A stretch of DNA of 64,000 bases from contig NZ_JBNAGA010000002.1 of NCBI RefSeq assembly GCF_049800955.1, positions 744,001 through 808,000 on the forward strand. The letters run 5' to 3'. Positions within the stretch are counted from its first letter, which is position 1. Each line of letters opens with the position of its first letter. Below the pieces are notes generated by a model. The model did not search any database and was not told the DNA's origin. It worked only from the letters and a program-made list of their open reading frames with translations. Below are positions 41,224 through 48,599 of this stretch, in pieces. Source of the stretch: JAKVBH01 sp049800955. Lineage in GTDB: Bacteria > Pseudomonadota > Alphaproteobacteria > Rhodobacterales > Rhodobacteraceae. A program made the position numbers and the translations under genes.

Positions 41224-42117
41224 TTACTGAGCAGCTTGGTCCACGTGCATGATTTCCTTGAGGAAGTCCTGCAACGCATCCCGCAGATCGTCGCGCGCCA
41301 ACCCGAAGGCAACTGTTGCCTGCAAAAAGCCCGCTTTTGAACCACAGTCAAACCGTTGGCCCGTGAAGCGAACGCCATGCACAGGACGACCGTCTTCGAT
41401 TTCCTGCGCAATGGCATCGGTCAGTTGGATTTCACCGCCCGCTCCTTGCTTCATCTTGTTGAGGTTTCGCAAGACATCAGGCGTGAGAATATAGCGCCCA
41501 ATGACGGCCAGGTTGGAAGGCGCTTCCCCGGCCGCGGGTTTTTCAACCATGCCCTGCACGTTCACGATGCGTCCGTGATCCTCGGCAACATCCAGCATCC
41601 CGTAGGAGCTGGTCTGGGCGACGGGCACTTCCATCGCCGCAACCATGGAACCTCCGGTTTCCTCGTAGGCTTCAACCATTTGCTGCAAACAAGGCGTTTC
41701 AGCGGCAATCACGTCATCAGGGAGAATAACGGCAAAAGGCTCGTTTGCGATGAGCCTGCGGGCACACCAGACCGCGTGACCCAGCCCCAAAGCACGATGC
41801 TGGCGAATGTAGGCGATAGCGCCACTTTCCATATTCGTGCTCTTGAGGGCTTCAAGAAGATCGTCTTTGCCTTTCTTGCGCAACTCAGCTTCAAGCTGCG
41901 GAGAATGGTCAAAGTAATCTTCTAAAGCGCCTTTGCCGCGCGACGTTACAAAGATGAACTCTTTGATGCCTGCGGCCCGGGCTTCATCGATTGCGTATTG
42001 GATCAGAGGCCTGTCAACCAGCGTCATGATCTCTTTCGGGACAGATTTGGTCGCGGGAAGGAAACGTGTCCCCAGACCGGCGACGGGAAAAATCGCCTTG
42101 GTTACTTTGTTCCGCAT
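41224..42117 (-). CDS. galU: UTP-glucose-1-phosphate uridylyltransferase
   Basis: A 297-aa enzyme making UDP-glucose from UTP and glucose 1-phosphate, the donor for surface polysaccharides. The nucleotide-binding start is KAIFPVAGLGTRFLPATKSVPKE. Further GalU marks are VDRPLIQYAIDEARAAGI, FAVILPDDVI, GMVEKPAAGEAPSNLAVIGRYIL and HGVRFTGQRFDCGSKAGFL with the catalytic lysine. The ATG at 42117 lacks a strong Shine-Dalgarno sequence. It lies 21 bases before the GT4 gene and 121 bases after the GT2 gene, so it may have its own promoter inside the cluster. Confidence 0.95.
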   Translation of the reverse strand: MRNKVTKAIFPVAGLGTRFLPATKSVPKEIMTLVDRPLIQYAIDEARAAGIKEFIFVTSRGKGALEDYFDHSPQLEAELRKKGKDDLLEALKSTNMESGAIAYIRQHRALGLGHAVWCARRLIANEPFAVILPDDVIAAETPCLQQMVEAYEETGGSMVAAMEVPVAQTSSYGMLDVAEDHGRIVNVQGMVEKPAAGEAPSNLAVIGRYILTPDVLRNLNKMKQGAGGEIQLTDAIAQEIEDGRPVHGVRFTGQRFDCGSKAGFLQATVAFGLARDDLRDALQDFLKEIMHVDQAAQ

Positions 42118-42238
42118 GTGTCAGCCCCTAAACAATCGTTCAATTTACGCGTCACTATACACGAATGCATGTGCCCTTGGCACGACATCACCTTGGCATT
42201 TTCATGACTTTTGGGTTGTTTATCAATGGAGGTTTTCC

Positions 42239-43477
42239 TCACCCAATTCCCCGTAAAGGCCCTATACGCGCGGTTTCTCGCTCAATCCGCTCATCTAGCG
42301 AGCAGAACTGAAAAAAAGGTTCATGCCTTTCCGCTTTGCCAAATTGCCCACCCTCGTGCAGCCACACACCGGGTGCGACATATTTCACCTGCATATAACG
42401 TATGTCGCGCGAAAACAGAATGACAGTTGGTCGCGTCCCATCATCGAGGGCCTTTTTTGCCTGTGCAAGAAGCAGCGCCTTTTGCGCGCGATGGCCTGCA
42501 AAGATCCGTGCCGTATTTGGTTGCGCGCGTCGAAAGGCCAAAAATGCAGGTGGTTGCGGAAAGTGCGGCTGGCTCTCTTGGCGCGTGGAGGCCTGCAATA
42601 TGCCGTCCTCCAGACTTTGCAGGATCGTCCTGATGTCGCGCGGTTCCAGGCGTCCTGCAACCATATGGCGCAACAAACGTGCGCGTTGTTCGCGACGCAC
42701 TTCGTCAAGACGGGTTTGCATCTCCGCCGGAGCATGCTTGGCGAGAAACAGCGCTGTGCTGGCGCCAATCTCCTGCAGGTCCGTCGGGACACGGTCTGAT
42801 CTGCGGCGCACGCTGGCCAAAAAGCCGTGATGGACCTGTGCTTCCGGGACAATGACGGTGCGGGCAGCAAGGCGGCGGTTCAGGTCGGTTTCTTCCAGGA
42901 AAAAGTGAAACCGTTCGTCGAACCCTCCGGCATCTACCAAAAGGCTGCGACGGAACGCCATGTTGGTGCCTTCGGTGCGCCAGACATGACTCTCCGGCAC
43001 ATCCTGTTGCGGTTGGGCCATATAGCTGCGACCCGCTTGATCGACGGTGGACGCCTTCCACTGAAACGAAATGCCATTGCGCCCGCGCACGAAGCCACCA
43101 GTGGCATCTGCACGGTTTTGGACGATGGGCGCTGTCAAAGTGGTCAGCCAGGTGGGCTCAGGCACCGCATCGTCATCGATAAATGCAACGATGTCTCCCG
43201 CAGCCCGGGCAAGCCCCAGGTTGCGTGCACGGGAGATATTGGGTTCATCGAAAGCGACAATCTTCGTGCAATCCGAGAACGGACCGTGCCGCAGGGTTTG
43301 AGCTGCATTTTGTTCGCAGACAACCACCACTTCGAACGCGTCTTGCAGGAGCTGAGACAGCCCAAGCAAACAGCGCTGCAACGCGACAGGTCGGTGGCGC
43401 GAGACAACGACAACCGATGTTGTGCGATCAGCGATACAACTAGCCCTTCTGCAACGTAATGCCCGGCGCGTAGGCAA
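42239..43477 (-). CDS. glycosyltransferase family 2 protein, start uncertain
   Basis: A GT-A glycosyltransferase of about 400 aa. The core begins TTSVVVVSRHRPVALQRC and includes EPNISRARNLGLARAAGDIVAFIDDDAVPEP with the DDD metal site, and WRTEGTNMAFRRSLLVDAGGFDERF. A C-terminal extension of over 150 residues has no family I recognise. No ATG, GTG or TTG lies in frame between the cysQ stop (43440) and the conserved core. The best ordinary start is a TTG at 43477, inside the cysQ end by 38 bases, without a ribosome site. An ATG at 43573 would overlap by 134 bases. An AGAAGG before an ATC at 43435 hints at a rare start. Confidence 0.75.
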   Translation of the reverse strand: MPTRRALRCRRASCIADRTTSVVVVSRHRPVALQRCLLGLSQLLQDAFEVVVVCEQNAAQTLRHGPFSDCTKIVAFDEPNISRARNLGLARAAGDIVAFIDDDAVPEPTWLTTLTAPIVQNRADATGGFVRGRNGISFQWKASTVDQAGRSYMAQPQQDVPESHVWRTEGTNMAFRRSLLVDAGGFDERFHFFLEETDLNRRLAARTVIVPEAQVHHGFLASVRRRSDRVPTDLQEIGASTALFLAKHAPAEMQTRLDEVRREQRARLLRHMVAGRLEPRDIRTILQSLEDGILQASTRQESQPHFPQPPAFLAFRRAQPNTARIFAGHRAQKALLLAQAKKALDDGTRPTVILFSRDIRYMQVKYVAPGVWLHEGGQFGKAERHEPFFQFCSLDERIERETARIGPLRGIG

Positions 43478-44258
43478 TGAAGAACGGGTTGGCGTAGTCC
43501 GATTTGCCGTAAGTGAGGGGGCTATGATCGTCAAAACGCACGACGTGGCCGCCCGCGCCTTGCAAAACGGCATGGCCAGCCGCGGTGTCCCATTCCATCG
43601 TGCGGCCCAGACGCGGGTAGAAATCGGCCTCCCCTGTGGCCACGAGGCAGAACTTGAGCGATGATCCAGCGCTCTTCATATCGGCCACACTATACTGTGC
43701 GATATAGTCATCGGTCGCTTGATCGCGATGGGATTTGGAGGCCACGACAAGGAGCGCATCCGTATCGGGCTGACGCACTTTGATGGCTTCGGTGGTCCCG
43801 GCAGTGTGGGTTTCGAAGGGGCCAATTTCCTCAACAGATTGCCCTGCGGCGTCCGTGTAGAACAACCGGTTCTTGGCAGGGGCATAGACGACGCCTCGAA
43901 TTGGAACGCCATGCTCCACATATGCAATGTTGACTGTGAAATCGCCTCGCCTGTTGATGAATTCTTTAGTTCCGTCCAAAGGATCCACGATCAGGAAGCT
44001 GTCGGCGTGATCAGAATGTGTGGCAGATTGTTCTTCCGTCACGAGGGTGACATCGGGAAATGCCGCGCGCAATCCTTTGGAAATCAGGGCGTCTGCCGCT
44101 TCGTCTGCCGCTGTGACAGGGCTGTCATCTGATTTGACTTTCACATCGAAATCATCCGCCTCGTATATTTCCATGATCGCGTCGCCAGCCTCAAGCGCGA
44201 GCGCCCGCATCACTTGAGTGAGTTTTTCATGTTCCACTATTCTGTCCTCATTCGGCAT
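43440..44258 (-). CDS. cysQ: 3'(2'),5'-bisphosphate nucleotidase CysQ
   Basis: A 272-aa magnesium-dependent phosphatase of the inositol monophosphatase fold. It hydrolyses PAP (and PAPS) to AMP (and APS), removing an inhibitor left by PAPS-using enzymes. Metal-binding motifs are LIVDPLDGTKEFINRRGDFTVN (D92, D95) and MEWDTAAGHAVLQGAGG. DVKVKSDDSPVTAADEAAD is the conserved N-terminal segment. Length slightly exceeds E. coli CysQ (246 aa). It is the first gene of the minus-strand glycan operon that ends in a double sulfotransferase, whose by-product is PAP. It is divergent from the ABC-2 permease gene, 106 bases away. Confidence 0.93.
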   Translation of the reverse strand: MPNEDRIVEHEKLTQVMRALALEAGDAIMEIYEADDFDVKVKSDDSPVTAADEAADALISKGLRAAFPDVTLVTEEQSATHSDHADSFLIVDPLDGTKEFINRRGDFTVNIAYVEHGVPIRGVVYAPAKNRLFYTDAAGQSVEEIGPFETHTAGTTEAIKVRQPDTDALLVVASKSHRDQATDDYIAQYSVADMKSAGSSLKFCLVATGEADFYPRLGRTMEWDTAAGHAVLQGAGGHVVRFDDHSPLTYGKSDYANPFFIAYAPGITLQKG

Positions 44259-44364
44259 TTCCCGAAATTTTCTATTATTTGACGATGGCTTCGTTATGCT
44301 CGCACGCTAACGGAACAGCAAGAATTCCGTGCCATTGAGATCAGAGAGCTGGAGCAGGAAGGCC

Positions 44365-45186
44365 ATGTTTCAACAACGCCAGACCCAGACGAAACTTGCT
44401 TCTGCGGTTGTAACTGCGGAATTGATCTACCACGGGGCCGTGCGCCACGTGCGTAAGATGCATGGCAACCCCCTGATGTCGATCTTGATGAACATGCTGC
44501 AATCGATCATGTTCGTGGCCGTCTTTTTCGTGATGTTCTCTGTTCTGGGTTTGCGCGGGATCGCACTGCGGGGCGACTTCCTCGTTTATATCATGACGGG
44601 AATTTTCCTGTATCTGACCCATACCAAAGCCATGGGAGCTGTCGTCGGGTCTGAAGGGCCGGCATCGCCGATGATGCAGCACGCGCCGATGAACACGATC
44701 ATCGCGATTTGCTCAGCCCTGTTGAGTGTTCTGTATATACAGGTCCTCTCGGCCATCCTGATCTTGTATATTTACCACGTCGCGTGGAACCCGATCGAAA
44801 TCTACGATCCTATCGGTTGTCTCGCGATGCTCCTGCTGGCCTGGTTTACAGGGGCTGCCATCGGCATGATTTTCCTGGCGATCAAACCTTGGGCGCCAAC
44901 ACCGATCAGCATCCTGTCAACGGTTTACCAGCGCGCGAATATGATCGCATCGGGCAAGATGTTCGTCGCCAATACGTTGCCAACTTACATGCTTGTCATG
45001 TTTGACTGGAACCCGCTCTTCCACGCCATTGACCAATCCCGGGGCTATGCGTTTGTGAACTATTTTCCGCGCAATTCCTCGATCGAGTATCCTTTGCTTG
45101 TCGGGGTGATCCTGCTTTGCGTCGGGCTCATGGGTGAGTTTTTCACACGCAAGCACGCTTCGGCGAGTTGGAATGCGCGTCGGTAA
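44365..45186 (+). CDS. ABC-2 type polysaccharide export permease (KpsM/Wzm-like)
   Basis: A 273-aa inner-membrane permease with about six helices, for example SILMNMLQSIMFVAVFFVMFSVLGL, IIAICSALLSVLYIQVLSAILILYIY and CLAMLLLAWFTGAAIGMIFLA. The pattern NPLFHAIDQSRGYAFVNYFPRNSSIEYPLLV is typical of the ABC2_membrane family exporting capsule or O-antigen chains. The ATG at 44365 follows GGAAGG; the N-terminus then reads MFQQRQTQTKL. The partner ATPase (KpsT/Wzt) is not adjacent and not in the window. It is divergent from the cysQ-led glycan operon, so export of that product is plausible. Confidence 0.83.
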   Translation: MFQQRQTQTKLASAVVTAELIYHGAVRHVRKMHGNPLMSILMNMLQSIMFVAVFFVMFSVLGLRGIALRGDFLVYIMTGIFLYLTHTKAMGAVVGSEGPASPMMQHAPMNTIIAICSALLSVLYIQVLSAILILYIYHVAWNPIEIYDPIGCLAMLLLAWFTGAAIGMIFLAIKPWAPTPISILSTVYQRANMIASGKMFVANTLPTYMLVMFDWNPLFHAIDQSRGYAFVNYFPRNSSIEYPLLVGVILLCVGLMGEFFTRKHASASWNARR

Positions 45187-45268
45187 TTTGTTGCCGATCA
45201 GCTTGGCCTGACTTTCACTCCTCCACATGGCTGATAGACTCTCCCAAAGCTCGAGCGGGAGGCCAGCC

Positions 45269-46534
45269 ATGCTGTATCGATTTTTGTGCTTGGGAATAGT
45301 GATCGCTCTGATGCCGTTTGCGTCTGCCCGCGCGCAGGGCCTGGACACCTCACCTCGCCCTTTCGCAAGAGTTCTAGAGGCCAGCCAGAGCGTCGCTGAC
45401 GAGCTGAGCAAAGCTGATGGGCTCGCGGCCTGGGTCGAAGACTTCGTGCCGCGGGCTGAACGTGCCGGAATTGCGCCGGAATTTGCACGGCAGATGTTGT
45501 CAGATGTGACCTATGATCCGGACATTATCCGCCGCGATCGCAATCAATCCGAGTTTACAAAGACCATTTGGGACTATCTGGATACCGCCGTGTCCGACGC
45601 GCGCATTCGAAATGGCAAGAGTGCCCTCGAACGTCATGCAGCGACCCTTGGCGAGCTCGAAAAAAGCTATGGTGTGGAACAGGAAATTATCGTGGCCATC
45701 TGGGGTCTGGAGAGTGCCTATGGGGCGGTGCGGGGCAAGACCACCATTCTTGATGCATTGGCGACTTTGGCCTACGACGGTCGTCGTGGTGCGTTTTTCG
45801 AAGGCGAGTTAATCGCAGCGCTGACAATTCTGCAGGCTGGTGATACCGGACCAGATCAAATGCGCGGCAGCTGGGCGGGTGCCATGGGGCATACGCAATT
45901 CATGCCGAGCTCTTACCTCGCATACGCTGTCGATCATGATCAGGATGGTCGTCGCGACATCTGGTCTGATGATCCGACAGACGCCCTTGCATCAACTGCC
46001 GCATATCTGAAGCATTTCGGATGGGTGTCTGGTCAGCCTTGGGGCGTGGAGGTGCAACTGCCAGAGGGCTTCGATTACACTTTGGCGCGGCGGGACAATA
46101 TGCAATTGCCGTCATTGTGGGCCGAAAGCGGTGTGGTCGGTTGGGACGGCCGTCCCGTGCCGGATCATGGTCAGGCCTCTGTTTTGCTACCGGCGGGGGC
46201 GCAAGGTGCGGCTTTCCTCGTGTTCGACAATTTCGAGGTGCTGGAGCGCTACAATACCGCAGATGCCTATGTCATCGGTGTCGGTCATTTGGCGGACCGG
46301 ATTGCTGGCGGTTCGGCTATTCAGGCAAGCTGGCCGCGCGACGACCGTGCGCTCACGCTCGAAGAGCGTTTGGAGCTCCAGAGGCGGCTGACCTCTGCGG
46401 GTTTTGACACCCAGGGCATCGACGGAAAGATTGGTCCTCTGACCATTCAGGCGGTACGGGACTACCAACGCAGCATTGGTGTAGTTCCAGACGGCTATGC
46501 ATCCTTGCGTATTTTGAAGCAATTGAGATCCTGA
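45269..46534 (+). CDS. lytic murein transglycosylase, MltB family, with peptidoglycan-binding domain
   Basis: A 421-aa periplasmic enzyme that cleaves peptidoglycan glycan strands with 1,6-anhydro ring formation. A signal peptide (MLYRFLCLGIVIALMPFASARA, about residues 1-22) lacks a lipobox. The catalytic domain has the glutamate E148 in IIVAIWGLESAYGAVRG and the family marks GSWAGAMGHTQFMPSSYL and DGRRDIWSDDPTDALASTAAYL. A C-terminal PG_binding_1 module covers about 355-418 (QRRLTSAGFDTQGIDGKIGP). The ATG at 45269 follows GGGAGG. It is convergent with the RadC-like gene, with only 4 bases between stops. Confidence 0.92.
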   Translation: MLYRFLCLGIVIALMPFASARAQGLDTSPRPFARVLEASQSVADELSKADGLAAWVEDFVPRAERAGIAPEFARQMLSDVTYDPDIIRRDRNQSEFTKTIWDYLDTAVSDARIRNGKSALERHAATLGELEKSYGVEQEIIVAIWGLESAYGAVRGKTTILDALATLAYDGRRGAFFEGELIAALTILQAGDTGPDQMRGSWAGAMGHTQFMPSSYLAYAVDHDQDGRRDIWSDDPTDALASTAAYLKHFGWVSGQPWGVEVQLPEGFDYTLARRDNMQLPSLWAESGVVGWDGRPVPDHGQASVLLPAGAQGAAFLVFDNFEVLERYNTADAYVIGVGHLADRIAGGSAIQASWPRDDRALTLEERLELQRRLTSAGFDTQGIDGKIGPLTIQAVRDYQRSIGVVPDGYASLRILKQLRS

Positions 46535-46538
46535 AGCG

Positions 46539-47285
46539 CTACAAGAGCCCTTCGGAGCGGAAGCTGAGCTCCCTCGATTTCCCAACGATTATGTGATCGT
46601 GAAGGGTCAGGCTGAGCGCATGCGCCGCTGCTTCGACCTGTTGGGTCATCGCGATGTCTTCTTTGCTGGGGGTCGGATCGCCGGATGGATGATTGTGCAC
46701 CAAAATCAGCGCGGATGCGTTCAATTCCAATGCGCGTTTCACAACCTCTCGTGGGTAGACCGGGACGTGATCCACTGTTCCCTCTCCCTGCGCTTCATCC
46801 GCGATGAGGACGTTCTTGCGATCCAGATAGAGCACCCGAAACTGTTCTGTTTCACGATGCGCCATGGTCGTGTGGCAGTAGTCGATGAGTTGACCCCAGC
46901 TTGACACCACATGCCGCTGCATGACCCGGGCCCGGGCCAGTCTCTGGGCTGCGGCCTCAACGATCTTCAATTCCTGCACGACCGCCTCGCCGACCCCGTG
47001 CTGTTCGCGCAGACGCATGGCGGGCGCTGATATCACGCCATTGAAGTCTCCGAAGCGGTCGAGGAGTCGCCGCGCAAGGGGCTTTACATCCTGCCGCGGG
47101 ATTGCCCGGAAGAGAACCAGTTCGAGCATCTCATAATCCGGCATTGCATCGGCTCCGCCGCGCATAAAGCGCTCGCGTAAACGTTTGCGATGGTCGGTGA
47201 TGTAGGATGGCATACGGCCCTTTTGCCCCGGAATGGCGCGGGCGGAGGCCTCGTCGGCATCAAATAGGTTTGGCGCTTCTCTCAT
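46539..47285 (-). CDS. radC: RadC/JAB-domain family protein
   Basis: A 248-aa protein with a C-terminal JAMM metalloprotease-like fold. The metal motif is LILVHNHPSGDPTPSKEDIAMT, complete with His-x-His and Asp. The N-terminal half is a helix-hairpin-helix region (EMLELVLFRAIPRQDVKPLARRLL, LREQHGVGEAVVQELKIVEAA). Despite the RadC name, a repair role is not supported experimentally in several bacteria and the family function is unclear. The ATG at 47285 (MREAPN) is chosen; one at 47297 is also possible. It lies upstream of nothing co-directional and 78 bases from dnaJ's end. Confidence 0.9.
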   Translation of the reverse strand: MREAPNLFDADEASARAIPGQKGRMPSYITDHRKRLRERFMRGGADAMPDYEMLELVLFRAIPRQDVKPLARRLLDRFGDFNGVISAPAMRLREQHGVGEAVVQELKIVEAAAQRLARARVMQRHVVSSWGQLIDYCHTTMAHRETEQFRVLYLDRKNVLIADEAQGEGTVDHVPVYPREVVKRALELNASALILVHNHPSGDPTPSKEDIAMTQQVEAAAHALSLTLHDHIIVGKSRELSFRSEGLL

Positions 47286-47363
47286 GCACCCGATCATCTG
47301 TGATTCTCGGTGAAAAAAGAGTTAACAAGCACAACCCTGTAAAGTGGCCAAGGCGCGGACGCC

Positions 47364-48515
47364 TTAGCCTTTCATCGAGTCCCAGAAACTCTTGACCGAG
47401 CTGAAAAAGCTTTTGCTTTCCGGGTTGTTGTCTTCCGACAGGGTGTCAAATTCCTGCAGGATCTCACGTTGTCGCGCCGTCAGATTGACAGGTGTTTCCA
47501 CGGCAAGCTCGATGAACATGTCGCCATGTCCACCGCCGCGCAGCGCGGGCATACCTTTGGCGCGCAGGCGCATCTGCCGACCGGATTGGCTCCCTTCCGG
47601 AATTTTGACCCGGCTGCGTCCGCCGTCAATCGTCGGGACCTCAATGTCACCGCCGAGCGCAGCTTTCGCCAGTGGCACGGGCACGCGACAAAACAGGTTG
47701 TTGGCTTCTCGTTCGAACAACTCGTGGCGCGCAACTTCGATGAAGATGTAAAGATCACCGGGGGGACCGCCCCGCATACCGGCCTCACCTTCACCGGACA
47801 GCCTGATCCGCGTGCCTGTCTCGACGCCAGCGGGGATGTTGACGCTCAACGCGCGGTCTTTTTCCACGCGCCCGGCGCCACTACAGGTGTTGCAGGGGTT
47901 CTTGATAATCTGGCCCAGGCCCGCACAGGTCGGACAGCCGCGTTCGACTGTGAAGAAGCCTTGTTGCGCGCGTACTTTGCCCATGCCTGAGCAGGTTGGG
48001 CAGGTCGTGGGTTCTACGCCACCTTCGGCTCCTGAACCATTGCAGGACGCGCAAGCAACAGATGTCGGAACATTGATGGTTTTTTGCAGGCCGGAGTACG
48101 CTTCTTCCAGCGAAACACCGAGATTGTAACGCAGATCCGAGCCGCGCGAGGCACGTTGCCGCCCGCCCCCACGATTGCCGCCCATGAAGTCGCCGAAGAG
48201 ATCGTCGAACACATCGGAAAAGGCACTGGCGAAATCGCCCTGATTGCCGCCGAAGCCGCCGCCGGGGCGGCCACCGCCACCCATGCCACCTTCAAATGCC
48301 GCATGGCCATACCGGTCGTACGCGGCTTTCTTTTCAGCGTCCTTCAGGACGTCATAGGCTTCATTGACTTCCTTGAACTGGTTTTCCGCGTTCGGGTTGT
48401 CCGAGTTGCGGTCCGGGTGCAGTTCCTTGGCCTTGCGACGATAGGCTTTTTTGATCTCATCGGCTGGGGCGCCTTTGGCCACGCCAAGCACATCATAAAA
48501 ATCACGTTTGGACAT
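47364..48515 (-). CDS. dnaJ: co-chaperone DnaJ
   Basis: A 383-aa Hsp40 stimulating the DnaK ATPase. The J domain (residues 1-70) contains the HPD triad in AKELHPDRNSDN. A Gly/Phe-rich linker follows (GGMGGGGRPGGGFGGN). The four CxxCxGxG zinc repeats are CASCNGSG, CPTCSGMG, CPTCAGLG and CNTCSGAG. Client-binding domains fill the rest (GTRIRLSGEGEAGMRGG, DIEVPTIDGGRSRVKIPEG). It lies 84 bases downstream of dnaK on the same strand, with a strong hairpin between. A small stem (47350-47355 with 47360-47365) overlaps its stop codon. Confidence 0.97.
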   Translation of the reverse strand: MSKRDFYDVLGVAKGAPADEIKKAYRRKAKELHPDRNSDNPNAENQFKEVNEAYDVLKDAEKKAAYDRYGHAAFEGGMGGGGRPGGGFGGNQGDFASAFSDVFDDLFGDFMGGNRGGGRQRASRGSDLRYNLGVSLEEAYSGLQKTINVPTSVACASCNGSGAEGGVEPTTCPTCSGMGKVRAQQGFFTVERGCPTCAGLGQIIKNPCNTCSGAGRVEKDRALSVNIPAGVETGTRIRLSGEGEAGMRGGPPGDLYIFIEVARHELFEREANNLFCRVPVPLAKAALGGDIEVPTIDGGRSRVKIPEGSQSGRQMRLRAKGMPALRGGGHGDMFIELAVETPVNLTARQREILQEFDTLSEDNNPESKSFFSSVKSFWDSMKG

Positions 48516-48542
48516 TACAGCCCTCCTTCCCGGAAATGACTA

Positions 48543-48569
48543 GGGCCGGCCCGTCTATTGGACCGGCCC
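48543..48569 (-). other. dnaK-dnaJ intercistronic hairpin
   Basis: A 10-bp, almost purely G/C stem (48543-48552 with 48560-48569, one T-G wobble) with a 7-base loop, no T tract after it in transcription direction. It probably reduces read-through or marks an RNA processing end, giving more DnaK than DnaJ. Confidence 0.6.
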
Positions 48570-48599
48570 CTGTTTTCATTTCCGAACAGGCGCTCAAAC

